Of a stretch of DNA of 64,000 bases, positions 12,301-24,599 are shown in pieces. Under the pieces are notes generated by a model, which was given only the letters and a program-made list of their open reading frames with translations, was not told where the DNA came from and ran no database searches. The position numbers and the translations under genes are program-made. The DNA is taken from assembly GCA_933207985.1 (NCBI GenBank), contig OW240915.1:275988477-276052476 (forward strand), written 5' to 3'. Numbering within the stretch: position 1 is the stretch's first letter; each line of letters opens with the position of its first letter. This DNA is from Pelobates cultripes. Taxonomy: Eukaryota > Chordata > Amphibia > Anura > Pelobatidae.

Positions 12301-13039
12301 AATAAGTAAACTGGAGATATATATCTGAGTCATAAAACTTTGCCCAATTACTCTATTTTGGACTAAGAATTCTAACTGACAGGAGAATAGGATCAGAGCA
12401 ATGCATTGGTGTCTGTGCTGGTTCTAGCCGAGGATGCTGGCATCCTCAAACATTTAATTAATCTTTTTACTACTAAGAACTTTTTGTTTGCAAAATATTA
12501 GCATAACATTTATTTGAAACATGGGATTTGCAGCTAGCACATACATGTATGATAAAATGATAATTTTGCATATGGATTGCAGTGTGGAAAAACATAAAAA
12601 TTAAAACAATGTACATTTGCATAAATCTTTTTATTCATTTATTCATTCATCTATTATAGAAATATTGGTTAGAATAAAAGCTTAGGCAGTATACCATATC
12701 CTTTACCAGATATATTAGTACAAAAGCAAAAATATTATTTTTCACTTTTACAGTGGGAGTGCCAAAAATGCATAAAATGGTACCTTGCTCACATGTATTT
12801 ATTTGTGAGGCCTCCAAAGTAATTACTACCAGTGCAGCTTACTAAACATGGCAAAAGAATGCAAAAAGAATGTCTGCATTTGATCATAATGCCCACATAA
12901 TGTTAGTTTAGGTAAATCATATATTTTATTTTATTCTTTTAAGAGGTTTTAGTGATTTTAGAGAACAGACTTTTTTTTATTTTTTAATTAGTTTGAAACA
13001 TGGATTTCTTAGATAATTAAATGTAGGAAACAACAGCAG
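9376..13039. other. A+T-rich non-coding stretch
   Basis: Open frames do not exceed about 92 codons and none shows a recognisable domain. No tRNA or other RNA gene and no confident transposon ends were seen. Confidence 0.55.
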
Positions 13040-13047
13040 TTTATATA

Positions 13048-13236
13048 TAGTGATGTCACGAACCGTTCGCGAACTTCCCGCGAACGGCTCGCCACGAACT
13101 GTTCGTGGCGAGCACAGGTCAGCTGACACATCCCGGCCAATCTCCACCAGACCCTCCCTCCCAGACCGTCCCAACTCCTGGACAGCATCTATGTTGAAGG
13201 CAGCGAACGGTTCGCGAACGGTTCGCGACATCTCGA
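13048..13236. mobile_element. hAT-type palindromic MITE, 189 bp
   Basis: The left end TAGTGATGTC is matched by a mutated inverted right end. The ends are rich in GAACGGTTCGCGAAC words, unusually CpG-rich for this region. The flanks are a perfect 8-bp duplication TTTATATA at 13040-13047 and 13237-13244, the size made by hAT transposases. The interior shares CCAGACC, CCCTCCCAGACC and CTCCTGGACAGCAT with the element at 61262-61597, so both belong to one family. It has no coding capacity; the open frames across it are accidental. Confidence 0.8.
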
Positions 13237-13244
13237 TTTATATA

Positions 13245-15044
13245 TTGATTACTATCCAGAGTACCGAGATAAATAAATATTTATTAAGTTTGTATTTACA
13301 TGTTCATCTTTTACAATAATATTGGAGAATACAATTTCTAGAGATTACGTTGTATCCTTTTTCTTGCAATGTTTCAGACAGAATATGAAATTATGCTAGC
13401 AGAAATACCACGTTGTCACATTTCCTGTTTGTGGATGTTAGTAAAAAATATGATTGCATGTGTACATAGCTTCATAAAATATCAACGTAACATCAAAAGG
13501 TATATCTGAACAACATTCCCATATTCAGTCTTACAGCTGGGTGAAACTATTGTACAGTTGAAGAGTTTGCAAAGTGCTATAGCACCTTCCAAATAGTACA
13601 TGTTCTATACAGACTGACATTGATCCCTATTACAGATCAATAAAGTGCATTAATACTTTTTTATATTCGAACTTACTAGGGAAGAGTAAGCTGTTATTTT
13701 TCAAGATTCTTTGCAGAAATGCACAGGACGAAGTGTAGTTTTTAAAGAAAAAATTATTTTCTACACCACTGAACCTCAAATCTTGATTAAAAAGGTCAAG
13801 CTAATGAAAGAGTTAGTATGTTGTGTGCTAATGTATTGATATGCAGATATCGTTTCTATTGTAATTCAGATCTATATTTTTTCACAACACTAGACACTCT
13901 TTTCTGCAACATTTTCATTTAAGATTGGGTCATTTTGGATCTTAAATTAGTACATCGTCTTCAATGATAAATCATGTAAGTGATTTCATTTATTAACGCC
14001 CGTAAAAAATAAATAAAACTGAAGCTGTAGCTGTAATGTAAATTTTGAAGCAAAATAATCATGACAATCAATATGCAAAAAATCATGGAACAATTTGCAA
14101 ATGTTGGCTCTGTTGACGTTTCTTTCCTAAATATGGTTCTAATTTGAGTAGGGTCAATTTTTCTGCATCGCATATATTGTTGACCTCATTTAGATATTGT
14201 AAATTTATATATTTTTTCCCCTGTCACTTCTTTCCCTTTCTAGAATATCTATAAATTGTATGTGCTTTACAGTTTGGAACAAATCCAGCTAAAGGAAATG
14301 TTTAAAAGAACATAATATAAATGTTACAATTTAGGAAATTCTGAAGTGAAATGGAATGGATTCTGGTGTTGTTAGATAAAGGGAATATGATATTTTGTGA
14401 ATGGTTTTCAGCCTTATAATCACTAATAATGACAGCTTTTATATAAAAAAGTGATCATGGTTTGTTAGAGCACACTCAAGACAACATAATGCATTGTATA
14501 TAGTTTAAATGGACATAAAAACAAATATTATCTTATCTTACTTTAAGAACAGCTTAAATGACTGTAAACATTTTTTAAATCACTATAGTTGTCATATTTC
14601 ATAGAAATGTGAGTTCTTATACGTTTCCTTTTAAAATTGGATTTAGATTTCATTTGATTTGTACCTTACAACTTTGTCATGAATTGGAAGTGAAATTAGC
14701 AACATCTCTTTGAAGATATATTGTGTATGGGTCATCTCCTTTTTCACTGACCTCTATCTAAAAACTGCTGAATGCAAAGCCATAAAATGGGCAGACATGG
14801 GTTTCAAGTAGCTGGAATATCGACATATACGTATAATTTACATTACATAGACAACATAGCAAGGACACATAAAACCCATCGATAAGTGAAGCTAGGAAGA
14901 AAAAGGTTTTGTGCAATGGTTGCTTCCTTTCTAGATCACATGGTGACAATCACATATCACATAAAAAAAATGTATGAACAATATTACTGTGTTATAATGA
15001 ACAATAAACCATTTGTATTGATTTAACTGTCACCATATTCTAAG
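13245..15044. other. A+T-rich non-coding stretch
   Basis: No gene or confident repeat was recognised. The longest frames are 70 codons or less. Confidence 0.55.
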
Positions 15045-15052
15045 CCCTACAA

Positions 15053-15178
15053 GAGGGGTAGGCAACCTTCGGCACTCCAGATGTTATGGACTACTCCTCC
15101 CCTGGTGCTCTGGCTGTAAGAACAGTATGGGTAATTATAGTACACAACATCTGGACTGCTGTAGGTTGCTTACCCCTG
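15053..15178. mobile_element. Foldback hAT-like MITE, 126 bp
   Basis: The ends GAGGGGTAGGCAACCTT and GTAGGTTGCTTACCCCTG are inverted repeats. The arms continue inward through CCAGATGTT and AACATCTGG, so nearly the whole element folds back. The flanking 8-mers CCCTACAA (15045-15052) and CCCTGTAA (15179-15186) match at 6 of 8, consistent with an aged 8-bp hAT target duplication. The second copy of the large duplicated block begins at the base equivalent to 15187, directly after this element. Confidence 0.6.
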
Positions 15179-16375
15179 CCCTGTAACAAGGTTCCGCATT
15201 GCCACTCCCATCACTGGCCATTGGCAAGTGAAAATTCCTTGTCTAACAGCTTAAGACTTGAAATGTTGAGCCCTACGTATAACATTTGTACCACATGGAG
15301 TAACAAAAGATTAAAATGTGTCCAGTGCTGACTTTTTGGGCACTGAATAATGAGGTGAACACGCTGATTTTTATGCCATGCAAACTACCCATTGGGTGGG
15401 TACTCCAGAAAAAAATAAAGTTGTAACCAGTAGTAGTTTACTACATTTTGAAGGCCAAACATTGTAGAAAATATAAGTACAATTAGTTAAATTTACACAG
15501 CCAAAGCTTGGTGATATCAACAACAGTGCACAACTAAACTAAATATTTAGTAAATTGCTTTCTACAGCTAGAAAAACAATGAGATTCGTGGCACTTCTGT
15601 GTTCTACGTAGTGGGTAGATTGCTTCATAAGCTCATATAATTGTCTACATCACATTAGAGCAATTGAAAAAAGTAAGATTAGACCTACTATATGCCACAA
15701 TCTAATTTAATCGATACATATTGTATATGTGTTTGTTCATGTGTTTGTGTGTGGATTTGCCTTTTGTTCATCTTTTTGTAATATAATGCAATTCTGTTCA
15801 ATACTCAATAACCATGAAAAATATCCTTAATGTGCATACAGGTAAAAGCTTTCTTTGATATTCTGAAATGTGAAATATGGTCATTGGCATTATGGCTTGA
15901 TGAAAAGTATTTTCTATAATTTTGTTACATCCTCATAGTGTGCTGCCTTTTTTTAAAGATGCCTATCTTTCTTAGAGCAAAGTAAATGATCTATGACGGC
16001 CTCTGGGAATGCTGAGAAGGCAGAAGCAATAATGACACTCTAGATATCCTGTTCAGCTCAAAAATCATATCTAGTATACTTGGTCCATTGCACCAAGAAT
16101 ACCACGCACTGCTAACTATACAATGTCCTGAATTCCCTTTTATATTGAAGTGCCTGAAAGAATAGTTATATAATTATTGCATTTTAATGTAAAAAATGAT
16201 ATTTTGTTTTTAGTGTAACAAATTGGTAATGACAGCTCTACGAAAAACACTGTCAAAAGGTGCCCTCTAACAAAAAAGTAAACGAGACTAAAATAAGTTT
16301 CCATGTAGATGAATTATCAAACAGCGAAGAGGGACACATCTCATTCCTGAGATATAAATATATTGAAACTTTAAG

Positions 16376-16515
16376 GAGTTTATTCACTAAACGCTGAGCT
16401 GCAGTGAATTTAAAATTGCAAAATATGGCCTACATAGAATTTCAACAACTTAGCTATAGTCGTAGCTTGGTACTTGTAGCCTAGATTTTGCAATTCAATG
16501 TGTGTAGAATAAACC
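16376..16515. repeat. MITE-like repeat with GTTTATTCACTAAAC end
   Basis: GAGTTTATTCACTAAAC at the left and GTAGAATAAACC at the right form imperfect inverted ends, with further internal complementarity around TTGCAAAAT and ATTTTGCAA. Same family style as 5041-5217 and 51521-51654. Second copy at 33272-33411. Confidence 0.45.
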
Positions 16516-16534
16516 AAATATGTTTATAATGTTC

Positions 16535-16925
16535 AAAGGAGCACTCCACACCAATAGAGCACTTCAACTTGCTGAATAGCTATGTGGATATGGAGTATCC
16601 CTTTAAAATCCCAGTTTGTAAAAGTGCCAATTTCATTGTGAAATTAGCACTTTAATATCTGAAAATAGAAACAGAGATTCACTTCCTACTTCCGTTAGCT
16701 CCACTGACCTAACGGAAGTAGCAGGCACTGGCTGCAAGAACTGCCTGAGTGACAGGCCTGAGGGGGAAGTTCTCCCCTCCTACCTGTCAGTTCCTGCAGC
16801 GTCTGTTCAGAGCCTCCCTCTCCTCCCCTGCCTGCTAACCTTGTAATTGCTGATCTGTGGGTAGAGGAGCTTCGGTTATCTCTACCCAGACTGACACTTC
16901 TTGTCAGTCCGGGTAGACGAAAATA
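16535..16925. repeat. Dispersed repeat related to 22979-23365
   Basis: This begins with an AAAGGAGCACTCCA-type end and shares with 22979-23365 the order AGTGCCAATTTC, ACTTCCT and GTTAGCTCCACTGA. It is a degraded member of a MITE-like family whose intact ends read TTAAAGGGACACTCCA. The minus-strand frame 16695-16928 within it is accidental. Second copy at 33431-33825. Confidence 0.4.
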
Positions 16926-16940
16926 CACTTAGAATGAAAT

Positions 16941-16944
16941 TATA

Positions 16945-16983
<39 letters not shown>

Positions 16984-16990
16984 ATGTATA
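16941..16990. repeat. AT dinucleotide microsatellite
   Basis: A run of alternating T and A of about 50 bp. Its length differs from the corresponding tracts at about 33835-33866 and 34716-34752 in the right copy. Confidence 0.9.
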
Positions 16991-17232
16991 TATAAATAAA
17001 TAAAAATAATACGAAATATATAGATATCCATATACAAAATTACATAAATAATTTAATAAATATACACGTAGACTTCAAAAATATAACTATGTATATATAT
17101 TTAAATTCTACATGCATATTTATGTAATATTTTTATGTAATTGAGTAATTTTATTGATTGCAATTTGAGGGACCTGCCTGACAACCCAGGCTGAAAGTCC
17201 AGAGAATTGAATTTGCTAGCACTGTATCTAAC

Positions 17233-17850
17233 CCTGTAACTTTCCATGACACCCTAAAACCAGTACATGGGGGGTACTGTTTTACTTGGGAGACTTTGCT
17301 GTTTCAAAACAGTAAAACATATCACAGCCAATCATATTGTCAGTGAAAATGAAGTTGTTTGCATTTCTCACACACAAATGGCACTTTCACTGATGATATA
17401 ATTGTTGTGATACGTTTTACTGTTTTGAAACACTAATATTTGTGTTCAGTGAAGCCTCCCGAGTATAACAGTACCCCCCATATACAGGTTTTATAGTGTT
17501 TTGGAAAGTTACAGGGAGAAATATAAAGCTTGATTTTCTGTTTTTCCAAATTAAAATTTCCCAGATTGGTTATGTTGCCTTTGAGAGCATATGGTAGCCC
17601 AGGAATGAAAATTACCCCAATGATGGCATAATATTTGCAAAAGAAGAAAACCCAAGGTATTGCAAATGGGGTATGTTCAGTCTTTTTTACTAACCACTTA
17701 GTCACAAACACTAGCCAAAGTTAGCGTTCATAATAGTTTTTTTGCATTTTTAACACACAAACAAATATAAATGCTACCTTTGGCCAGTGTTTGTGACTAA
17801 GTGGCTACTAAAAATGACTGGATATACCCCATATTGAATACCCTGGGTTG
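17233..17850. repeat. Compound foldback repeat, two inverted pairs
   Basis: Arm 17233-17333 (CTGTAACTTTCCATGACACC onward) is the imperfect reverse complement of 17405-17515. A second pair follows: 17649-17726 (CCACTTAGTCACAAACACT) against 17774-17850 (AGTGTTTGTGACTAAGTGG). The element may extend to about 18310, where a similar CACTAAGGAGTTAAAG end is seen. No coding motif is present; the frame at 17433-17711 is a by-product. In the right copy this segment is partly duplicated in tandem. Confidence 0.6.
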
Positions 17851-20156
17851 TTAAAAAAATATGTACATGTGAGGTGTGATTCAAAGATCTATGACAGATA
17901 ACAGTATTGCAATGTCACTATTGATAGATTTTAAAAATACATATTTTGAAACAATGTCCTACTAGTACTTATAGCCCTATAACTTGCAAAAAAAAGCTAA
18001 CATTTGGGTATTTCTAAACTCAGGACAAAATTTTGAAACTATTTAGCATGGATGTTTTTTGGAAGTTGTAGATGCGTAACAAATATTGGGGATAAACTTG
18101 AAAAAAGTGTGTTAAAAAAAAAAAAGGTCATCATATTTTATTCTTTTTTTTTATAGTAAATTATATAACATGTATATAACATGTGTGGGTACAGTAAATG
18201 AATAAGAGGAAAATTACAGCTAAACACAAACAGCCCTAAAAACAAACAGCCCTGGTCTTTAACGGTAAGACAATTTAAAAACGGCCTGGTCACTAAGGAG
18301 TTAAAGACCACTTTGAAATAATTGCCAATATTACAATCTGGTCCCCAAAAACATTATACCGTCATGGAATATTTGTTTTATTTAGCATTTACATTGCTCA
18401 TCTCATCAATTGAGTAAGACTTTCCATTTTTGGAATTGAGACCTAAAGACCATATTATTACGATGATTTAGACAATCTCTATTATTAGGGATTAATGTTA
18501 GTATACTTACACATAGGAACATTTATCACAGAGTGCCATATACAGAATGCTACTTGTCACATTACACAAAAAAATAAGTATCACAACAAAGTTTCAAAGA
18601 GACTCTACACTGTGTACCAAAGAATCATATGTGGAATGATAAAATTAGAATGTTTCTACGTCAGCTGACCTTAACCATGATTAAAAACTGCTGCAACCCA
18701 AACTTTTTTTTTTTCTTGTAAGGTATGATATTTGTTAAACAAAATATGGTCTCCTACAGTTTGTTCATGATGCCAGCTCCTACACGTGTTTTGATTTATG
18801 TTGTCAGTACTAGTAACACTCTATGTATGCCATTCTAGTATTAAACGTTAGGATACTAAAACATAAAACAGTAAATAACAAGTTATTATATTTTTGCAGT
18901 CTACTTAAAGAAGTGTGCTAACCACACTAAGAAGAGAGGATCCATACTTTCTTGGACTATATAATAGCTGCAGGTATGACTGATAAAGACTGCTATTCGT
19001 GTATCACTTTTATTGAATAACATTTCATTTTCTCTTTACCTAGATATTGGATAAACACATTGTGATAAGATAAGATAGCACTTGTACTACACCTAGATCA
19101 GACACAGTTCACTATCAGAAATAGAAAAAATTATATATACGCCAGATAAGAGAACACAAAATCAATGGACTCTACGAGATAAAATGGAGTAACAAAAAAG
19201 AGAAATATCTGAAAACAAAAAAGATATACTAAATGCTAAATGAATTTAACCATACAGATATATTTTAATTGAATGAAAGTTCATGTGTCTGCTACAGTTT
19301 TATTAAAAAAATATTTACGTTTATGCCAGTTTTTGTGTCTTAATCCTCATTATTATACCTAAGATAGGTTTATTTTATTTGTTTTAAAGCTAATTTGAAG
19401 AACAGTGATGCTCATTCTGCAAATTGAATAAAAAATTGTCAGTAGCACCCTTCTATGTTATGTTCACATTATAGAATAGAAAGTTTGGCCTGTTCACTAA
19501 ACAATAGATTGTGATTGTTGGTGACCTGGCTTGGACAAATTTAGACCAATAATTAGAGTTGAAAAGATATAATGAATTTGTCTTTTTTCCTATTTTCTCC
19601 TAAATTGAAACATAAAGTCTTAATTCACTAAAACTTGCTTATTGATAAGTAGACCATATAGTGCAGAGTTCTTGACTCTCAAAAAATCTATGTAAAGTAG
19701 TGCACAGTCAACATAGCTGCATAAATGCAAAAGCTTAATTACACAAATACAATTTCCTTTTTATTGCTTTATCCTTTATAATATTATTAGATGGATAAAT
19801 AATTTTAGAAAACATATGGTATTTTTCTCTTGCGAAATTTCAGGCACAATGCATTTGCTAATGGTTTGACTTCTTACTTGGCGTTTGACATCACTATTCC
19901 CCAGCCTTCTCATGCAGAAGCATTGCAGTCAATGTTTATTGAATTGGTGGAACGCAGCTATTATCATACATGTGCCATTGTGCTTTAATAGTTCTGTAAA
20001 ATAAGCGTTGGATTACATGGCGATTATCAGTCATGATTATCTCATCGAGGGAGCCAGAGCTTCTCAGTGGAGTCCATCCCAGTGCTGGCATAACAGGTAA
20101 GATTTGAGGCTTATCCAAATTGGTTTTATAACAAGGAGCCCGGTGAGAATTACGCT
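17851..20156. other. Non-coding stretch inside left block
   Basis: No gene was recognised. Relative to the right copy, this side has 14 extra bases near 19827 between two TTTC words. Confidence 0.5.
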
Positions 20157-20190
20157 AACATTAAAAATAAATATTCTTATTTTTAATGTT
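20157..20190. repeat. A/T-rich perfect hairpin
   Basis: The arms 20157-20170 and 20177-20190 are exact reverse complements (AACATTAAAAATAA / TTATTTTTAATGTT) with a 6-base loop. Also present at 37914-37947. Likely a foldback remnant. Confidence 0.55.
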
Positions 20191-20524
20191 ATATGGTTTC
20201 TTTAAAGACAAACTAGAATGTGGTGGGAATGAGAGACTTGTGATTGACCAAACTACTTCTTGGACCTCAAGGCTGAAAAAGTAAATATATTAGGAATGGA
20301 ACAGAAAGAATGAGCTTTAAAGTAAGTATGCTTTCCATTTGAAGCATTTTGGATTGCTTGTTTACATATTTTAATCCATAATGTATACAATTCATTAAAA
20401 ATGAATGTATAAGGTCCGTCCTGGAGAGCCACTTAAGCAGGACCTTTTAGGTTAGTGCCAGTTCTTTGTTATTTCCCTTTTAAGATGTTTTTAAATAATT
20501 GTCTCTATTAATACTTGGAATTAA

Positions 20525-20604
20525 TTAACCCCTTAAGGACACATGCCATGTGTGACATGTCATGACTCCCTTTTATTCCAGAAGTTTTGTCCTTAATGGG
20601 TTAA
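20525..20604. repeat. Short TTAA-flanked MITE
   Basis: The 80-bp unit begins TTAACCCCTTAAGGAC and ends with the inverted GTCCTTAATGGGTTAA. TTAA at both ends suggests a TTAA-specific transposase (piggyBac or Kolobok type). Second copy at 38282-38361. Confidence 0.6.
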
Positions 20605-22978
20605 AAACAAAATTTTGGAATAAATGTAGATATTCCAGGCCACCTTACAATTTGTTTATTCACTTGTGAAAATTATATATTTTTCTTTGTTTACCGTATT
20701 GACTTACACACACTTAGCCACACATTTCACTTTCTGTTCACACTTCTTTTTCTTCATTTCTTTTTATGATGTGTATGCGTTTTTTTCTCTAATTTTAATT
20801 TAGAGTTTTCATTTCTAACATTTTCGTGAAATGTGCACAGTTTGTTAATCTTTTCTATTAGTTATCAGTTTTAGTCATTTCCGATCATCCACAGAGTTCT
20901 TTGGCCCAGTTCATGTTTAACTGGGGACTCCAGAGAATCTTTAGTTCTTGGTCAATTTAGCTCAATTCGAAAAAGACTTAAATGCATCTCTGGTGCTCTC
21001 ATCTCTGTTTAACTAAGTTACCCACAAGGCTTAACTAGGTCACTAACATAAATAGTAAATTTAGGCATCCAATAAATATATGCTTACACATGGAGCTTTT
21101 TCTATCATCATCAATAGCTAAATGGCTAAAACGTGTGGTACCTCTCTTTCTGCCCTTGGATTTATATAGATATGATCAACGTAACAATTATTGTAACAAT
21201 GGCATTCTTGACAAGTCGTTGGGTTGAGGATTAACAGCTGCAGCTCTCTATTTTTAGTAAATACTCAACACTTTACAAACGAGTACTCAGTCGCTTCAGC
21301 TTAATATTTACTCTGTAAATTCAGTAACGGCTGCATTGAAAATAAACACATATGAGATCTACTAAGTTGAAAGCAATTATTTTCACTGATCCCCTCTTTG
21401 TCAGGTTTTAAGTCTTCAACTAAACAACAGTCGAGAAATTCCATGGGCCTCTGAAGGATCTTATGAATAAATATATGCATATTGTCCTGAGAATACTTGT
21501 GGTTATTAGTAAACATACAGAATATTCTGACAAATATAAAATATGCAGCATTTTATTTTTGCAGTTTACATAAATGATGTATGTATCAGTCCATTTGGCC
21601 TTGTGCTTACATGAAAAGTAGAAGTTGAGATGAAATGAGTGGTAATGATCCTTTATTATGGGCATATGAGAAGTAAATCCAGCGTTTTGTCGTGCTTCTA
21701 TGAGTGTGCAGTCAGGAATCGTGAAATTCCATAATTCTGCTGTTTTGACTGTTTGCCTGTCAGGAATCATAAAACTCCATAATTTTGCTGTTTTGACTAT
21801 AAGTCTGCCAGAAAACATGAAATACCATAATTCTTTTATTTTGTGTCTTTTTTTTACCTAGGGTATAACAATGTGATACTGGAACATGCAACAATAACTC
21901 CAACACAACTCCTGTAATATATTTCATAATGCTAATAGGTTTAATGTAACTCCTCATTTGTTATTAATTGTATTAAAGCTGAAAAATACCAGACATTTCT
22001 ATATACATAGTTATTGCAATTATAAGCTTTGCCATAGAATTGTAAGTCACAAGTAGCACAAGCTCTTACGCGTTAAAATGCTGACTTCATAAAAGCACCG
22101 ATTCTTACAATACCAATCGTAATATTTACTAGTAGCCACAATAAATTTTAGTCGCTTTAAAGTAAACCACTAAGATTGCATGATATGGAAATGAGTGATA
22201 CATGTAATAAATATGTAGCACACACTTGATCATCTTCCACAGATTTACAATCAAGAAGCGTGGCACATAACAAAAAAAATATTGATATGCGTGTACATGA
22301 GCAGTATGCGTACTATTAATTTTGCTTGGAGAACACGGCCAATTTCCTCAAGATTTCAGAGGTCAATGAATGCAGGGCAAACCCTTAAAAAAAAACATAC
22401 ATAACCATCGTTGTTTTTTACTAATATGGTTTATTAAAACGCTATATAATGAATACATTAATACAGGGGTAATATTTGTCAGCCATATCCCTTTAAGCCA
22501 GCAAAGTTCTCAAGACTTCATTAGGATGGAGCACTGACCACTTTATTTAGAGAACCTACTCCAGATAAATGAACGGGTTCCATCTCATACGTCCATGTAA
22601 ATAACAATACCTAATAATACAGGTATCTAATTTATTAAGAATATATACATAGTGTCAACTATTTGTTCTGATAAAATATTTGATCAGAAGTATAGGCTGT
22701 CTGAAAAGTTTGTTCACGAAATTCCAAAGGCTTGAAGTTACACATTAACAAAAAAAATACAGTAACATCTGGAATTATTCAAATAGAAAATATAGACATT
22801 TATTACAGTATTTATCAATGCACTGAGTTTGCAATACAGGCTTCAGATTTTAGCCTGTGTGTATGCAAACTAAAGCAAATGTGGATCTGTAAGCAAATGT
22901 TGGCAATGTGTTGAAAAATAATTATTAGGGTTATCTAAATATGTTTACATCATGATATCTCAGGAGTATCATTGGGCA
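20605..22978. other. A+T-rich non-coding stretch
   Basis: No gene was recognised. The minus-strand frame 21420-21818 (132 codons) spans a tandem of two diverged ~60-bp units (about 21712-21830, around the words CATAATT and GCTGTTTTGACT). It has no protein-family motif and is not called. Confidence 0.5.
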
Positions 22979-23365
22979 TTAAAGGGACACTCCAGCTTGC
23001 TGAAATGCTGAAAAGTGGTGATATCAATAGAAATTGGCACTTTCATAAACTAATCTTGTTATACCCGCCTGGCTGTCAATTATACAACATTTCCTCTTAC
23101 TTCCTGGTTTGGTTAGCTCAGTGGAGCTAAACTCAAGAGGCAGCAATTGCTCAGAGCATCTGTCTTGCAAAGACTTCTTATTGACCTGCATTGCAAAGTC
23201 TGTGATTGGACAGCCACAGAATGCTTGGGCTGGGCTTGAAGGGGAGGGCTTGCATAGGCTTCAGTCAAGAGTTCTACTGCTTTTGCAAGATGTTTTTAGA
23301 TATAACCCCAATGGAAAAATATATTATTTAATACATGCATGTTTTCATTGGGGGTATATCTACTA
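22979..23365. repeat. TTAAAGGGACACTCCA-type MITE-like repeat
   Basis: The left end TTAAAGGGACACTCCAGC matches the end style of the complete MITE at 53987-54224. A local inverted pair (ACCCCAATG / CATTGGGGGT) lies near 23303-23355. The right end is not clear. Second copy at 40736-41122. Confidence 0.45.
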
Positions 23366-24599
23366 AACAATTAATTTTACTTGTTTATTTTATTTGGGAA
23401 GCAAAATGTATCTATCAGGAGTTAAATTCCTATTATTTAAAAATATATATATATCTCATTAGACTCATCTACAAAGTTTGGAGTTTAATGAATAATCCTG
23501 TGTGATTTCTCTTAGTTAATGTGGATTGAACTCTTACTTTCAATTATTTCTTTCTAAATTATGCTTATCTATTCCTATATTAGACAAATATGTGTTTGTA
23601 AGGTGTGAGAATTAAAATTAAATGTCAAAATCCACATCTCTTTTTTTCCTCGCAACTCGGCACCTCCATCTTAGCTCCCTGTCAATCATTGTTATATACA
23701 CTGTCATTTGCACCTGGCAGTGAACATAGGGAAAACATGAAGAGAAATGAAATGATATTCTATCTCTTCTTCATTTGCAGATTTTGTCCTGATTTTTCTT
23801 TGTCTCAATAGGATTATGATGTAAAAAAGTATATCATGAAAATAAAGGTAACATAAGGTATAGGTCATTTTCAATGTTTCCTTCTAACGATTTGTTCTAC
23901 CATACTTTTTCATGCTCTTGTTATATGCATCATTTGATATTGTAATTAGTATTTAAAGGACATATATAATTCCCTAAGTGTATATAAAGGAGAACAATAC
24001 ATAAGAATAATACATTTTATTATGAAAAAAAAATACTTTTATCATGTTAATCATTAATGCACAACTAGAGCAGCTACAACAAAAACTCAAAATAGATTCT
24101 CTTACTTATCCTAATTTTGAAAATAAGAACACACAGCATGAAATTGTGACTATTTTTCATCTTAATAATTGCAAATAAAATATAAAATCAAATATTACTA
24201 CAGCAACAATCATGTAAAAACACACCCCAGTTATAAAAGTAAAGAGTGGGTTGGGGCTTTAAATAATACATTGGAGAATTATGGGTTGTTGTTTTTTTGT
24301 TGTTTGACCTTTTCAAGGACGAAGATAAGAAGATTTACAAAAAAAAGACTGCAGGTGGTAAGGATAATTATTTTTGTTTTCGCAGGTATTAGTTTTCATT
24401 GCCCATCTATAGTGCCATCCAGGGAGGTGACAATGGCATTTTTAGGGGTGTGGACATTGACATCTGGTGGTTAGTGAATTATCCTGTTAAATGAAGCCCT
24501 TACTGATTGGCTAGAAATTCATTCTTTGGTGTCATTATGGGGCAATCTTTTGCTCTTCTTTTTATGTTATTAAAAATAAATCAGATATAAAGGAACATC
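23366..24599. other. Non-coding stretch before CR1
   Basis: No gene or confident repeat was recognised. Confidence 0.5.

Noticed and set aside
16695..16928. 77-codon Arg/Gly/Ser-rich minus-strand frame (also 33591-33824)
   Set aside because: It lies wholly inside a dispersed repeat; no family motif, and the GC-rich composition explains the open frame.
21420..21818. 132-codon minus-strand frame
   Set aside because: It covers a diverged ~60-bp tandem repeat and shows no protein-family motif.
23113..23135. tRNA A-box-like word GGTTAGCTCAGTGG
   Set aside because: No B box (GGTTCGANTCC-type) at the right distance and no cloverleaf; it lies in a MITE-like repeat.
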